Positions 27,430 to 44,077 are shown, numbered from the stretch's first letter. The stretch is DNA of 64,000 nt from Desulfolithobacter dissulfuricans (GCF_025998535.1 NZ_AP024233.1:1649219-1713218), one strand, 5' to 3'. A program made the numbers and translations. Notes: a model not told the origin generated them from the sequence alone.

Positions 27430-28065
27430 TCAGCTCCCCTTCTTCTCTTCCTTCCGGGCCTGGTCAATACCCTTCTGGAGCGCGGCCCGGTGCACATGGC
27501 CGGCATAATGGACGGGGCTCTTGCCACTTACAGGATCAAAACGGGACGGGTTGGCCACGCAGAGATACTGAATTTCCCGCGGCAGCAGACTCAAGGCCTC
27601 GTCGACCTCGACGCCGACCACTTGAGAGAGCACGTCCCAGGTGGCACCGCAGGGCGCCCCGCGCAGCACCTCCAGGCCAACAATGCGGTTTTCTTCCAGC
27701 TGAACCCGGTATTCGGGCAGCCCGAACTGCTCGCCATAGGGACCCAGATTTTGGTGGCGGCCAAGTCCGCAGCATGTGAACGGGGTCAGAGCCCCCTCGC
27801 TTTTGCGGCCCGAGGCAATGACCGGTATCCCCTTCCGGACGCAAAGCGAGACCAGATAATGGGATAGATCGGGATGGGTCAGGTAATCGAGCACCAGATC
27901 GGCGCTGAAATCATCCTCAATGTAGACCTCCGGTTCATCGATGAAATCAGGCAGCGCCTCGTCGATGCGGACAATCCGGCTGATCTCGATTCCCCGGCCA
28001 AAACGTCCTATGCCATCTATTTTTTCCCGCCCCGAACCATTCTGTTCAAAAACAACTATCTGCAT
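27430..28065 (-). CDS. DUF166-like protein
   Basis: The 211-residue protein has conserved-looking cysteine motifs FTCCGLGRHQNLG near 98-110 and RGAPCGATWDVLS near 135-147. Near position 45, YIEDDFSADLVLDYLTHPDLSHYL suggests a Rossmann-like fold. I believe it belongs to DUF166, known mainly from methanogens and Desulfobacterota, with no assigned function; this is from memory and needs a profile search. It converges with lptF across 30 bases and is divergent from nnr across a repeat-bearing spacer. The two conserved cysteines suggest a catalytic or metal-binding role. Confidence 0.7.
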   Translation of the reverse strand: MQIVVFEQNGSGREKIDGIGRFGRGIEISRIVRIDEALPDFIDEPEVYIEDDFSADLVLDYLTHPDLSHYLVSLCVRKGIPVIASGRKSEGALTPFTCCGLGRHQNLGPYGEQFGLPEYRVQLEENRIVGLEVLRGAPCGATWDVLSQVVGVEVDEALSLLPREIQYLCVANPSRFDPVSGKSPVHYAGHVHRAALQKGIDQARKEEKKGS

Positions 28066-28457
28066 ACAAATTGCTCACCAGCCAAAAAAGATATATAGTT
28101 TGTACTAACACCCATGCAGGCTCCCACGGCCTGCACAACGAAACATGAAAGCTGTTGTCCCCCTGGAGGATGGGACGAGACTTTCATATAAACCAGCACG
28201 GCTGGACCAGGTAAGCGACCGAAGGGAGACTCCGGGTAAGCGACCGAAGGGAGACTCCGGATTTCGGCACTGCCCAGCCACAACAGATAGCGAAGACTTC
28301 GACCTATGAAAATCACTATGGAATTATCCAAACTTGTGGTGATTTTCGGATAATCCGTTGTACTCTATCCTCTGCAGCAGAGATTGTCGAACAGGGAATT
28401 TTTCCCCAGTCCAGACCCAGCCCTTGTCTGGCAACTGAGCACAGCCAGGAACACGCC
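28066..28457. other. Intergenic spacer with tandem repeat
   Basis: This 392-base gap between the DUF166-like gene and nnr holds no credible gene. It contains a perfect tandem repeat (28211-28260), a local CCAGC/GCTGG hairpin near 28193-28205, and an AAAATCAC/GTGATTTT inverted pair near 28300-28350. A related element occurs upstream of the SYLF gene. Confidence 0.6.
28211..28260. repeat. Perfect 25-bp tandem duplication
   Basis: Two identical 25-base units lie head to tail (28211-28235 and 28236-28260), each starting GTAAGCGACC and ending GACTCCGG. A degenerate relative with the same GGTAAG...CGAA...AGACTCCGGATT order occurs near 43170-43200. It therefore looks like a dispersed structured element with a local duplication in this copy. 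Confidence 0.9.
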
Positions 28458-30047
28458 ATGAAACTTGCCACCGCTTCACAGATGCAGGCCCTGGACCGCC
28501 GGGCCATCGAAGAGTTCGGGATTCCGGGAATCGTCCTCATGGAAAACGCCGGCCGGGGAACCCTGGAGTTCATCTGCCATGAACTCGGGCCTGTGGCCGG
28601 CCGGACCGTGGTCCTCTTCATCGGTCCAGGCAACAACGGCGGCGACGCCCTGGTCATCGCCCGCCACGTCCATAACCGGGGCGGCCATCCCCTGCTCTTT
28701 TTCCTGGTCCACCCAGACAGCCTCCGCGGTGATGCCGGGATCAATGTCCGGATCGTCCAGGCGCTGGACCTGCCCAGTGAGGTGGTGGACGACGACACCG
28801 ATCCAGCCCGGATGCGGGAGATCATCCTCCACCACCATGCCCGCAACCCGGTCCTTGTCATGATTGATGGACTGTTCGGCACCGGGCTGACCCGGGAGAT
28901 ACAGGGCCGCTTTGCCCGGGTCATAGAGCTGATAAACGACCTCTCCCGGCATGCGGGCTGGCCCGTGGCCGCGGTGGACATCCCTTCCGGTCTCCACGCC
29001 GACACCGGCCAGGTTCTGGGCACCGCGGTGCGGGCCGACCTGACCGCCACCTACGGCGTGGCCAAGCCGGCCCATTTTCTCAACGGGGCCGAGGCCGTGG
29101 GCCGCCTCCAGGTGATCGACATCACCATTCCGTCCCGGGTGGTGGCTGAAGCCGGACTCGAGGGCGAAACGGTGGGTCCGGAAATCGGCCGCCTGCTGCG
29201 GCCCCGGACACCGGCGACCCACAAGGGTACCTACGGTCACCTGCTCATCGTCGCCGGCTCCATCGGCAAGACCGGGGCGGCCATTCTCAGCGCTCTGGGC
29301 GGACTCCACTCCGGCACCGGTCTGGTCAGCCTGGCGGTGCCCCACGGACTGAACCCGATTTTCGAGACCGCCCTGCCCGAGGCCATGAGCATACCCCTGC
29401 CGGGCAGCGAAACAGTCCCCGGTTATGAGGACTACGACCTGATCCTGGAGGCTACCGGGGGCAAGAGCGCCCTGGTCATCGGCCCGGGCCTGGGTACCGA
29501 TTCCCGGACCAGGGAACTTGTCCTCCACCTGTACCGGGACGTGACCCTGCCCATGGTACTCGATGCCGATGCCTTGAACATCCTCGCACTTGAGCCCCAC
29601 CTCATCGACAACCCGCCGGCCCCACGGATCCTGACCCCCCATCCCGGCGAAATGGCGCGCCTGACCGGCCTCTCCACCGGCGCCATCCAGGCCGACCGGG
29701 TGGGGGCCGCGACCTTTTTTGCCGGACGGGCCGGCCAGAGCGAGATTATCACCGTGCTCAAGGGCGCCGGCACCATGATCGGTGATTCCCGGGGTTCCTG
29801 GGCCGTCAACACCAGCGGAAATCCCGGCATGGCCACCGGTGGCATGGGCGATGTGCTCGCCGGCCTTATCGGCGGTCTCCTGGCTCAGAAATACGCCCCC
29901 TGGGATGCGGCCCGCCTGGGGGTCTACCTCCACGGCCTTGCCGCCGACCTGCTGCAGGACCGCAAAAAGGTCGGCTTCACGGCCTCGGAGGTTGCGGCCA
30001 TGCTGCCGGAAGCCATGACAGAACTCATGGCGCAAACCAGCCACTAA
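28458..30047 (+). CDS. nnr: Bifunctional NAD(P)H-hydrate repair enzyme
   Basis: This enzyme repairs damaged NAD(P)HX. The N-terminal NnrE epimerase domain (about 1-215) shows MENAGRG, GPGNNGGDALVIARH and the AVDIPSGLHADTG loop. The C-terminal NnrD dehydratase domain (about 225-525) shows HKGTYGHLLIVAGS, LDADALN, TPHPGEMARL and NPGMATGGMGDVLAG. The 529-residue length is typical of the fused form. A CBS protein follows after 51 bases. In many genomes nnr neighbours tsaE; here tsaE lies 15 kb away. Confidence 0.95.
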   Translation: MKLATASQMQALDRRAIEEFGIPGIVLMENAGRGTLEFICHELGPVAGRTVVLFIGPGNNGGDALVIARHVHNRGGHPLLFFLVHPDSLRGDAGINVRIVQALDLPSEVVDDDTDPARMREIILHHHARNPVLVMIDGLFGTGLTREIQGRFARVIELINDLSRHAGWPVAAVDIPSGLHADTGQVLGTAVRADLTATYGVAKPAHFLNGAEAVGRLQVIDITIPSRVVAEAGLEGETVGPEIGRLLRPRTPATHKGTYGHLLIVAGSIGKTGAAILSALGGLHSGTGLVSLAVPHGLNPIFETALPEAMSIPLPGSETVPGYEDYDLILEATGGKSALVIGPGLGTDSRTRELVLHLYRDVTLPMVLDADALNILALEPHLIDNPPAPRILTPHPGEMARLTGLSTGAIQADRVGAATFFAGRAGQSEIITVLKGAGTMIGDSRGSWAVNTSGNPGMATGGMGDVLAGLIGGLLAQKYAPWDAARLGVYLHGLAADLLQDRKKVGFTASEVAAMLPEAMTELMAQTSH

Positions 30048-30098
30048 CAGTACCGGATATTTTTCAGAAAAGACAACAACTACTGACAAGAGACCAAC

Positions 30099-30548
30099 AT
30101 GCTGCAGGCAAAAGACATCATGACCCGCGAGGTCATCACGGTAAACGAGGATCTCCCGGTAAAGGAACTTGCCAGGATCCTGTCGGAAAACAGGATCAGC
30201 GGCGCCCCGGTCCTGGACGAGCAGGGCAAGGTGGTCGGCGTGGTCACGGAAAGCGACCTCATCGATCAGAACAAGAAGGTCCATATCCCGACGGTGGTGG
30301 CCATCCTCGACAGCTTCATCTTCCTGGAGAGCCCGGAAAAGATGGAAAAGGATCTTCGCAAGATGGCCGGTACGCGAGTGGGTAATATCTTCACCCGGGA
30401 ACTGATCGCCGTAACCCCGGACACCCCGCTGGATGAAATCGCCACCCTGATGTCGGAAAAAGGGGTGCATACCCTGCCGGTCATGGAGGGAGAAAACCTG
30501 GTAGGGGTCATCGGCAAATCCGACATTATCCGGTCCATCTACTCCTGA
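30099..30548 (+). CDS. Tandem CBS-domain protein
   Basis: The 149 residues form two CBS repeats (about 8-60 and 90-148), each with the usual GAPVLDEQGKVVGVVTESDL and HTLPVMEGENLVGVIGKSDI wording. CBS pairs bind adenine nucleotides and act as energy or ligand sensors. It has no fused output domain, so it must act through a partner. It follows nnr on the same strand and converges with the GGDEF gene after 33 bases. Confidence 0.92.
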   Translation: MLQAKDIMTREVITVNEDLPVKELARILSENRISGAPVLDEQGKVVGVVTESDLIDQNKKVHIPTVVAILDSFIFLESPEKMEKDLRKMAGTRVGNIFTRELIAVTPDTPLDEIATLMSEKGVHTLPVMEGENLVGVIGKSDIIRSIYS

Positions 30549-30581
30549 ACCCGCCCAGGCTTGCCGACCGGGCCCGGAACC

Positions 30582-31919
30582 CTATCCACCGGTGGTGGGC
30601 AGCTCGGAGCGGTCTTCGGCGTAGAGCTCGAAGCGGTTTCGGCCCTTTTCCTTGGCCCGGTACATGGCGATATCGGCATGGCGAAGCATGGTTTCCGCGT
30701 CCTCACAGTCCAGGGGATAGATGGAGATACCGATACTGGCGCCGATGTAGCACACGTGCTTGCCCGCTTCGATGGGTTCGCTGAGCAGATCGATGGCCTT
30801 CTGGGCCACGTTCCTGGCCCCTTCCACCGAGTTGGAACTCTCGAGCAGGATGACGAACTCGTCCCCGCCAAGCCGGCAGACCGAGTCCGAGGAACGGAGC
30901 ATGCTGGTCAGCCGGCGGGCCACCTCCTTGAGGACCAGGTCCCCCACCGCATGGCCGTAGGTATCGTTCACCGGCTTGAACCGGTCCAGGTCGATGAACA
31001 GCAGGCAGAGCATGCGGCCGTACCGCTTGGCCAGGGAAATGGCCTGGGGCAGCCGCCGGTGGAAATAGTTGCGGTTGCGCAGACTGGTTAGGGAGTCGTG
31101 ATTGGCCATGTAGCGGATGATCTCGGCAGCGGCGTGGCGTTCTGTGATATCCTGAAAGACGATGACCCCACCCTTGATCCGGCCGTCCCGAAGTATCGGC
31201 GTCGCCCGGTAGTCGGCCAGGAAGCTGCTGCCGTCGTGGCGGACCATGCGGATCTCGTCGTGATGGATGGACGCGGGCTGAAAATTTCCCGGGACCAGAA
31301 AGGGGCAGGCATTGACATTGAAGTCGTCGGTGCCCGGCATGGAAAGCTTGAAGATGGTATCGCATCGCCGGCCGATGACCTCGTCGCGCTCGTACCCGAG
31401 CATGGTCAGGGCGGCCGGATTGATGAAACTGATGCGCCGATCCTCATCGACCCCGCATATGCCGTTGGCCGCCGCGTCCAGGATCATCTCGTAATTGCGG
31501 GAAAGCTGTTCCAGCTCATGGCGGGCCAGGCTGGCCCCGAGGATGTAGCGGATCCGGTTCTTCAGGACCGACCACTGGATGGGCTTGCGGATATAGTCCA
31601 CGGCCCCGGCCTTGAAGGATCGATCGACGCTCTCTTCGTCCTCCAGGGCGGTCACCATCAAGACCGGCGGCGGATTTTCCAGGGAGGCCCGGATGTTCTC
31701 GCAGATGGTATAGCCGTCGTAGTCGGGCATGGCTATGTCCAGGATAATCAGATCAAAGGTGGCCGCGGAAGCCATGTCCATGGCCTCCCTGCCGTTAGCC
31801 GCTCCCTGGACCTCATACCCCTCGCCTTCCAGAAACTGGATCAGCAGCATCCGGATGACTTCGTCATCGTCGGCGACCAGAATACGGGGAATGCCACCTG
31901 AAAACAGAGCTGCTGTCAC
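30582..31919 (-). CDS. REC-PAS-GGDEF diguanylate cyclase
   Basis: The 445-residue response regulator makes cyclic di-GMP. It has a receiver domain (about 1-130; acceptor in LIILDIAMPDYDG, lysine in IRKPIQW), a PAS domain (about 140-265) and a GGDEF domain (about 270-440). The active-site motif is intact as GGDEF in RLGGDEFVILL. An RxxD inhibitory site lies five residues upstream (RSSD), so product inhibition is likely. It is last in the minus-strand series behind the hybrid kinase, which is a plausible phosphate donor. Confidence 0.93.
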   Translation of the reverse strand: MTAALFSGGIPRILVADDDEVIRMLLIQFLEGEGYEVQGAANGREAMDMASAATFDLIILDIAMPDYDGYTICENIRASLENPPPVLMVTALEDEESVDRSFKAGAVDYIRKPIQWSVLKNRIRYILGASLARHELEQLSRNYEMILDAAANGICGVDEDRRISFINPAALTMLGYERDEVIGRRCDTIFKLSMPGTDDFNVNACPFLVPGNFQPASIHHDEIRMVRHDGSSFLADYRATPILRDGRIKGGVIVFQDITERHAAAEIIRYMANHDSLTSLRNRNYFHRRLPQAISLAKRYGRMLCLLFIDLDRFKPVNDTYGHAVGDLVLKEVARRLTSMLRSSDSVCRLGGDEFVILLESSNSVEGARNVAQKAIDLLSEPIEAGKHVCYIGASIGISIYPLDCEDAETMLRHADIAMYRAKEKGRNRFELYAEDRSELPTTGG

Positions 31920-31986
31920 GGTCTTCTCCTCCCTGTAAGAGCAAGAGCCCTTCTACCTTGCCGTCGTCTTCATTCTGCAGGAAAAC

Positions 31987-33678
31987 TTACTTATTTTCAA
32001 GGAGTTTCATAAGTTTTTCCCGAACCATTTCAGCCTCACGGCCGATCTGGCCGATCAGCGGCCAGATATTGTCCAGGTTTCCGGCCCGTCCCATCTGTTC
32101 CGCCTGCTGACACAGTCGGGTCAGCTGCCGGGCCCCGAACTGGCTGCAGCTGCCCTTCAGGGTGTGGGCCGCCCGTTGCAAGCTTTCCCCGTCCCCGGCC
32201 CAGGCCGCCTCTTCCATCTGCTGAACGCGGTTTACCAGATCCTCTGCAAACACCTCAATAATCACATCTATCTTCCCGACATTACGGACAAGCCTGTCAA
32301 TCACCTCCTGATCGAGAACCTCGGTTTTACCGGTGGTGTCCTGCCGGGAAGGTGCTTCTCCACCGGTCTCCTCTTCCAGGACAACCCGGATGGCTCCGGG
32401 CGACAGCCAGGTGTCGAGAACCTGCTGCAGATCCTGGCGTGAAAAGGGCTTGGCCAGGTAACCCTCCATGCCGCACCGCTGGCATCGCCTCCTGGTTTCC
32501 TCGGTGATATCGGCGGTCAGAGCGATGATAACCGGACAGCGGTCACCGCTGGATTCGGCATTGGCCCGAATCTGGACCGCGGTCTGGAAACCGTCCATGA
32601 CCGGCATCTGACAGTCCATGAAGATGAGGTCAAACTCCTCTTTCAGGCAGCGGTCCACGGCCTCCGGCCCGCTGCTGACCGCAGCCGACACCACCCCGCT
32701 GCGCTTGAAGATCTCCTCGATGACGATCCGGTTAGTGCTATCGTCATCAACGATGAGGATCCGGGGGGACCGGGAGACGGCCGGTACGGGTTGATTCGAT
32801 CGATCCGGCCCTGATCGGGGATCAGAGACCGTGCCATCGGTCTTTTTCTCCCTTCGCTGAGACGCATTGCTGCGGATGAGAGGCAGTGAGAAGAGAAAGG
32901 TGGTTTTCCGTTCAGGAACGGAATCCACCCCGATCTCGCCCCCCATGAGCGAAACCAGGTCATAGCAGATGGCCAGTCCCAGACCGGTACCGCCGTGGTG
33001 CCGGGTGGCCGAGGTGTCGACCTGGCTAAACGGTTCAAAGATGGTGTCGATCTTGTCCCGCGGGATGCCGGGCCCGGTATCGCTTACAGAAAAAAGGACG
33101 GCGTCATGACGGTCACGACGGGACGTGACCTGGACCTGGAGGGAAATGGTCCCTTGGTCGGTGAACTTGACCGCGTTGCCGACCAGGTTCGCCAGCACCT
33201 GGCGGATCCGCTGGGGATCCCCCACATATCTCCGGGCCAGGGCGGGGTCAATCTCGGTATCCACCTTGATCCCCTTTCGGTCCGCGGTCGGGGTGTAGAG
33301 CTCGCTGACTTCCCTGACCAGCCGACGCAGATCAAAGGAGCGGGATTCGATGATCATCTTCCGGGCCTCGATCTTGCTGAAATCGAGCAGGGAATTGATC
33401 AGGGTCATGAGGCTCTGGGCCGAGGTCAGGATGAGGCGGGCGAAATGACGCTGTTTGTCATCCAGGCCGGTGCCGAGCAGCAATTCGGTCAGGCCGATCA
33501 CCCCGTTCATCGGGGTCCGGATCTCGTGGCTGATCATGGCCAGAAAATCGGATTTCGCCTTGCTGACCGCGTCCGCCCGGGCCACCTTTTTCCGCAGAAT
33601 TCTGTTTTCCTGTTTCAGCCGGGCAACTTCCCGGCTGAGCTCTTCGATACTGAGCTGGGTATCTGACTGCTGGGTCAT
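31987..33678 (-). CDS. Hybrid histidine kinase with REC and Hpt domains (BarA-like soluble)
   Basis: The 563-residue phosphorelay protein begins with a coiled coil, then HisKA (H51 in [13 protein letters not shown]) and HATPase ([20 protein letters not shown]). A receiver follows ([15 protein letters not shown]) and a C-terminal Hpt domain ([14 protein letters not shown]). There is no membrane segment or recognisable sensor domain, so the input probably reaches it through the coiled coil. The Hpt gives it everything needed to pass phosphate to a separate receiver; the neighbouring GGDEF protein has one. The start is one base after the stop of the EndoQ-UvrD gene, indicating translational coupling. 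Confidence 0.93.
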   Translation of the reverse strand: MTQQSDTQLSIEELSREVARLKQENRILRKKVARADAVSKAKSDFLAMISHEIRTPMNGVIGLTELLLGTGLDDKQRHFARLILTSAQSLMTLINSLLDFSKIEARKMIIESRSFDLRRLVREVSELYTPTADRKGIKVDTEIDPALARRYVGDPQRIRQVLANLVGNAVKFTDQGTISLQVQVTSRRDRHDAVLFSVSDTGPGIPRDKIDTIFEPFSQVDTSATRHHGGTGLGLAICYDLVSLMGGEIGVDSVPERKTTFLFSLPLIRSNASQRREKKTDGTVSDPRSGPDRSNQPVPAVSRSPRILIVDDDSTNRIVIEEIFKRSGVVSAAVSSGPEAVDRCLKEEFDLIFMDCQMPVMDGFQTAVQIRANAESSGDRCPVIIALTADITEETRRRCQRCGMEGYLAKPFSRQDLQQVLDTWLSPGAIRVVLEEETGGEAPSRQDTTGKTEVLDQEVIDRLVRNVGKIDVIIEVFAEDLVNRVQQMEEAAWAGDGESLQRAAHTLKGSCSQFGARQLTRLCQQAEQMGRAGNLDNIWPLIGQIGREAEMVREKLMKLLENK

Positions 33679-33679
33679 A

Positions 33680-37018
<3,339 letters not shown>

Positions 37019-37105
37019 CGGCCCTTCCGGATCAGTTTACAAAATCCAGCCAGCGGACCGGAAACCGGTCTGCCACCTGATCGGTGTCCCACGGTGCATA
37101 GATTG

Positions 37106-37813
37106 TCAATCCCCGGTTTCTTCCCCCTGGCACCGGTAGAGCCCGTGCTTTTCGATATACTCCAGGACCACCGGTGCGACCATGGCCGGCCGTCGTCCGG
37201 CCGCAAGTTCCTGGCGGATCCTGGTGGAGGAGACCGGTACCTGGACCGAGTCGATGTAGGTGATGGTCCTGTTGCTGCCCGGGACCGAGGAGCGCCAGAT
37301 ATTCGAGGAACCATGGCGGACATATCCACCGGGCAGCCTGTCGATGGCGTCCTGTACGGCGGCCGGGGAGATACCGGGCCGGGCGGCCACCAGCAGGTGA
37401 CATCTCTGCAGAATTTCCCCGTAACGGTACCAGAGATGCAGCTCCACCAGGGAGTCGGCCCCGATGACCAGGTGGAAAACAGCGGGCCCCAGTCGTCCTT
37501 CCAGCCCTTTCAGGGTATCAATGGTGTAGGACGGTGTCTTCAGTTCGGCCTCGATCCGGGAGATAACGACCTCGACCTGTCCGGGCCCGGGCCAGCCGGT
37601 GCGGTTTTTTTCGTCCAGGGCCAGCTCCAGCATGGCGACCCGATGGTGAAAGGGGGCCACGGGAACACGTTTATGGGGCGGGAGATAGGCCGGGACAAAC
37701 AAGAAGAGATCCAGCCTGGTGCAGGCCAGGACCGCCTCGGCAATCCGGATATGCCCCTCGTGTACAGGGTCAAAGGTGCCGCCGAACACCCCGATATGGT
37801 GTTTATTTTCCAC
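37106..37813 (-). CDS. nadD: Nicotinate-nucleotide adenylyltransferase
   Basis: NadD joins nicotinate mononucleotide and ATP to make deamido-NAD. The 235-residue protein has GGTFDPVHEGHI near the start, PPHKR, the GADSL strand and the C-terminal SSTRIR helix of nucleotidyltransferases. It lies in the usual obgE-proB-proA-nadD order of Desulfobacterota and many Firmicutes, with proA just upstream. An 87-base spacer separates it from the EndoQ-UvrD gene. Confidence 0.94.
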   Translation of the reverse strand: MENKHHIGVFGGTFDPVHEGHIRIAEAVLACTRLDLFLFVPAYLPPHKRVPVAPFHHRVAMLELALDEKNRTGWPGPGQVEVVISRIEAELKTPSYTIDTLKGLEGRLGPAVFHLVIGADSLVELHLWYRYGEILQRCHLLVAARPGISPAAVQDAIDRLPGGYVRHGSSNIWRSSVPGSNRTITYIDSVQVPVSSTRIRQELAAGRRPAMVAPVVLEYIEKHGLYRCQGEETGD

Positions 37814-37907
37814 CTTTCAGCTGGTCCGGTAACCACCAGGTGCCGGAGCGAAACCTGAGCCGAGCACAACCGCGACACACCGGGACACGGCTCCTGGCCC
37901 CATGGCC

Positions 37908-39173
<1,266 letters not shown>

Positions 39174-39195
39174 ACTGTTTTCCTCCTTCACTCCT

Positions 39196-41765
<2,570 letters not shown>

Positions 41766-42023
41766 TCAGGCAGCGGGATACACGGAAACCCGCTTACGGC
41801 CCTTCCCGAAGGATTCAAACTTGACCACACCATCAATCTTGGCAAACAGGGTGTAATCCTTGCCGCAACCGACATTTTCACCCGGATGGATCCTGGTCCC
41901 CAGCTGCCGGACAAGGATGTTTCCTGCTTTGACTTCCTGACCGCCGAAACGCTTCACGCCGCGGCGCTGTCCTATACTGTCGCGACCGTTACGTGAGCTG
42001 CCGCCTGCCTTTTTATGTGCCAT
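41766..42023 (-). CDS. rpmA: 50S ribosomal protein L27
   Basis: L27 sits at the peptidyl-transferase centre. The 85-residue protein starts [16 protein letters not shown] and shows the family [22 protein letters not shown]. It lacks the cleaved N-terminal extension found in Firmicutes. It follows rplU by 23 bases and precedes a terminator. Confidence 0.97.
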   Translation of the reverse strand: MAHKKAGGSSRNGRDSIGQRRGVKRFGGQEVKAGNILVRQLGTRIHPGENVGCGKDYTLFAKIDGVVKFESFGKGRKRVSVYPAA

Positions 42024-42046
42024 GGTTGTATCTCCCTGTAAATCGG

Positions 42047-42358
42047 CTATGCAGAAATTTCCTCGATGGTCAGAGCTGTATACTGCTGACGATGACCACG
42101 CTTGACCTTATAGCCCTTCCGACGTTTCTTCTTCATCACGAGCACTTTCTTGGCCTTGCCGTGCTCGGCGATCCGGGCCTTGACCACGGCGCCGTCGACC
42201 ACAGGCTGACCGATCTTGACATCGTCTCCGTCGGCCACCAGCAGAACATCGGAAAGCTCGATTTCATCACCCACATTGCCCTGCAGTTTTTCCACACGCA
42301 GTGTATCGCCGGCGGCAACCTGGTACTGTTTGCCTCCGGTGCGGATTATAGCATACAT
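42047..42358 (-). CDS. rplU: 50S ribosomal protein L21
   Basis: L21 is a 50S assembly protein of 103 residues here, beginning [14 protein letters not shown] and ending with [17 protein letters not shown]. Length and sequence are typical. It is the first gene of rplU-rpmA. A promoter-like sequence lies about 60-90 bases upstream. Confidence 0.97.
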   Translation of the reverse strand: MYAIIRTGGKQYQVAAGDTLRVEKLQGNVGDEIELSDVLLVADGDDVKIGQPVVDGAVVKARIAEHGKAKKVLVMKKKRRKGYKVKRGHRQQYTALTIEEISA

Positions 42359-42416
42359 GCGACTCCTCCATATAATCGAAGCATAAAAACAATCTAAAAG
42401 CTCAGCGAAATATCAT

Positions 42417-42446
42417 AATAAACTCTATAACCCAGGTTCATGTCAA
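42417..42446 (-). promoter_or_regulatory. Candidate sigma-70-type promoter of rplU-rpmA
   Basis: On the minus strand a perfect TTGACA (42441-42446) is followed 18 bases later by TTTATT (42417-42422), with TATTAT overlapping just beyond. The AT-rich context and position about 60 bases upstream of rplU support it. The -10 assignment is uncertain. Confidence 0.5.
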
Positions 42447-42632
42447 GTACAAATGTCGTTCACCATGGATCGATACCTTTTTTCCGTCCTTTTGGCCGGA
42501 AAAAGCGCCCGACCGTACCACATATTCATGATTTTCCCTTGAACAGGGAACTTATTTTCGATAGCCTGTGAAAGAATCAGATTTGTTCAAGTCAACATAC
42601 TCAAAAAACAACACCAGACAGAGGCAAAAACC

Positions 42633-42791
42633 ATGCAGAAATACGAATGTCCCTGTGGCTACGTCTACGACCCCGAGGAAGGCGACTATGAAAACGGGAT
42701 CGATCCGGGTACCCCGTTCGAGGATCTCCCGGACGACTGGGTCTGTCCAAAATGCGGGGCCGAGAAAGAACACTTTTATCCGGTTGACTGA
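42633..42791 (+). CDS. Rubredoxin with shortened first cysteine motif
   Basis: Rubredoxins are small iron-sulfur electron carriers typical of anaerobes, involved in oxygen and superoxide reduction. The 52-residue protein has [32 protein letters not shown] and a usual C-terminus. The iron ligands are C6 and C8 (CPCG, a CxC spacing) and C38 and C41 (CxxC). Most rubredoxins have CxxC at both sites, so the first knuckle is one residue short. GAGG lies upstream of the ATG. The gene is monocistronic; a weak GC-rich hairpin at 42868-42900 without T-tract may end it. Confidence 0.9.
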   Translation: MQKYECPCGYVYDPEEGDYENGIDPGTPFEDLPDDWVCPKCGAEKEHFYPVD

Positions 42792-43258
42792 CCCGGCCAC
42801 GGCTCCGGTCCCGCGTACCTTCCCTGTGCACCGGCAAGCCGTCTCCTCCCCAGGGAGAATCTCCTGACGCTGCCGCTGCGCCCCCGGCCGTGCGGCAGCG
42901 ACCTTCATCCGCCCAGCCAGACGGGGAGCCCCTCCCCTCGCCACCTGCAAAGCCCTGCCGTCAACCGCAGCGAAAAAATATCTCTCACCGATTCCGGTTG
43001 TGTATTACGTTTTTTTTTTATACTATTTCCTGAGAAACTGAAGAGAAAAAAACTAGTTATCTTCAATCCTGAATTAAGCGATTTTCATTTCGCCGTTTCA
43101 CTGCTGCCCCAAGATGCGAGTCTTGCGGTGTTTAATTGTAGTTTAGCCTACATGGAAGGCTGCAAGGCGAAGCAGGTAAGAGCAGCGAATCGTAGACTCC
43201 GGATTGGGGTAGAATGGAAACCCTCAATTCAGGTTCAATAACTCCAGGAGCTGCATCA
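42792..43258. other. Spacer with GC hairpin and structured element
   Basis: This 467-base gap holds a hairpin with arms CGCTGCCGC (42868-42876) and GCGGCAGCG (42892-42900), an AT-rich region around 43010-43090 that may be the promoter of the SYLF gene, and a structured element at about 43107-43207. I see no protein gene. Confidence 0.55.
43107..43207. repeat. Structured intergenic element related to the 28.2-kb tandem repeat
   Basis: CCCCAA at the left end pairs with TTGGGG at the right, AGTCT pairs with AGACT inside, and AGCCT/AGGCT forms a central hairpin. The order GGTAAG, CGAA, AGACTCCGGATT matches the 28211-28270 element. It ends about 50 bases before the SYLF gene start, so it could be part of its leader RNA or a dispersed repeat. 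Confidence 0.55.
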
Positions 43259-43993
43259 ATGTTTTCACAGCAAAAACAACTGACTGGGATACTAACCTTA
43301 ATTCTTGTCCTGACCGTGGGGATCACCACCTTGCAGGCCAGGGGCTTTGACAAGCCCGAACAGCTGGTCCTGCAGAGCGAAGGGGTGTTCAAGAGTTTCA
43401 TGAATGATCCCAACATGGAATGGTTCCGGAAAAATATCGATCGCGCCAAGGGGATCTTCATTGTCCCGCAGATGCTGCGCGGCGGCTTTTTCATCGGCGG
43501 TTCAGGCGGTTCCGGCGTGGTCCTGGCCCGGGACCCCCAGACCGGGGAATGGAGCTATCCCGCCTTCTATACCATAGGCTCCATCTCTTTCGGTCTGCAG
43601 ATGGGGGCGGATGCATCGGAAATCATCCTGATGATCATGACCAACTCCGGCATGGAGGCTTTCCTGTCCACGGAATTCAAGCTGGGCGGCGACATTTCCA
43701 TCGCCGCCGGCCCTGTGGGTGCCTCAGCCAAGGTTCAGACCGTGGATATCCTCGCCTTCGGCCGTTCCAAGGGTGCCTTTGGCGGGCTCAGCGTCGAAGG
43801 AGCGATCATCGCTCCCCGGCATGAATGGAACGAGATGTACTACGGTCGACCGGTTCTGCCGGCGGATATTCTGATCAGACATTCGGCCAGGAACCCGCAG
43901 GCGGACAACCTGGTGGCGGCCATGCCCGGAACCGGGGTCCTGCTGCCGGAGAGAAAAAAGGTAAAGGCCCCTGGAAAACCACTGGGCTATTGA
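43259..43993 (+). CDS. SYLF-domain (YSC84-like) exported protein
   Basis: The 244-residue protein starts with a signal peptide (about residues 1-27). It continues with a SYLF/Ysc84 domain: AKGIFIVPQMLRGGFFIGGSGGSGVVLARD and the glycine-rich segment to GAFGGLSVEGAII. SYLF domains bind phosphoinositides in eukaryotes; bacterial members are exported or lipid-associated proteins of unclear role. I chose ATG 43259 because GGAG lies nine bases upstream and a signal peptide starts there; an in-frame ATG at 43214 would bury the signal. A terminator follows. Confidence 0.88.
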   Translation: MFSQQKQLTGILTLILVLTVGITTLQARGFDKPEQLVLQSEGVFKSFMNDPNMEWFRKNIDRAKGIFIVPQMLRGGFFIGGSGGSGVVLARDPQTGEWSYPAFYTIGSISFGLQMGADASEIILMIMTNSGMEAFLSTEFKLGGDISIAAGPVGASAKVQTVDILAFGRSKGAFGGLSVEGAIIAPRHEWNEMYYGRPVLPADILIRHSARNPQADNLVAAMPGTGVLLPERKKVKAPGKPLGY

Positions 43994-44037
43994 CCCCCCG
44001 CTGGAGCAAACGCGCCCCGGCACCACCGCAGGCAAAC

Positions 44038-44077
44038 CGAAAAACACCCCGATGCCATCGCGCATCCGGGTGTTTTC
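44038..44077 (+). terminator. Terminator after the SYLF gene
   Basis: AAAACACCC (44041-44049) pairs with GGGTGTTTT (about 44068-44076), extended inward by GATGC/GCATC with one mismatch and a six-base loop. The right arm ends in four T residues, giving a rho-independent terminator on the plus strand. Confidence 0.75.

Noticed and set aside
28090-28290. Cyclic-di-GMP riboswitch before nnr
   Set aside because: I compared it with the GEMM-I consensus and the conserved core elements are missing.
28056-28331. Minus-strand frame of 91 codons
   Set aside because: It reads through the tandem repeat and overlaps the start of the DUF166-like gene; composition is not protein-like.
28476-30470. Very long minus-strand frame opposite nnr
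   Set aside because: It is the antisense shadow of nnr and the CBS gene, produced by high GC in third positions.
42552-42950. Minus-strand frame across the rubredoxin gene
   Set aside because: The plus strand encodes a complete rubredoxin; the opposite frame has no family features.
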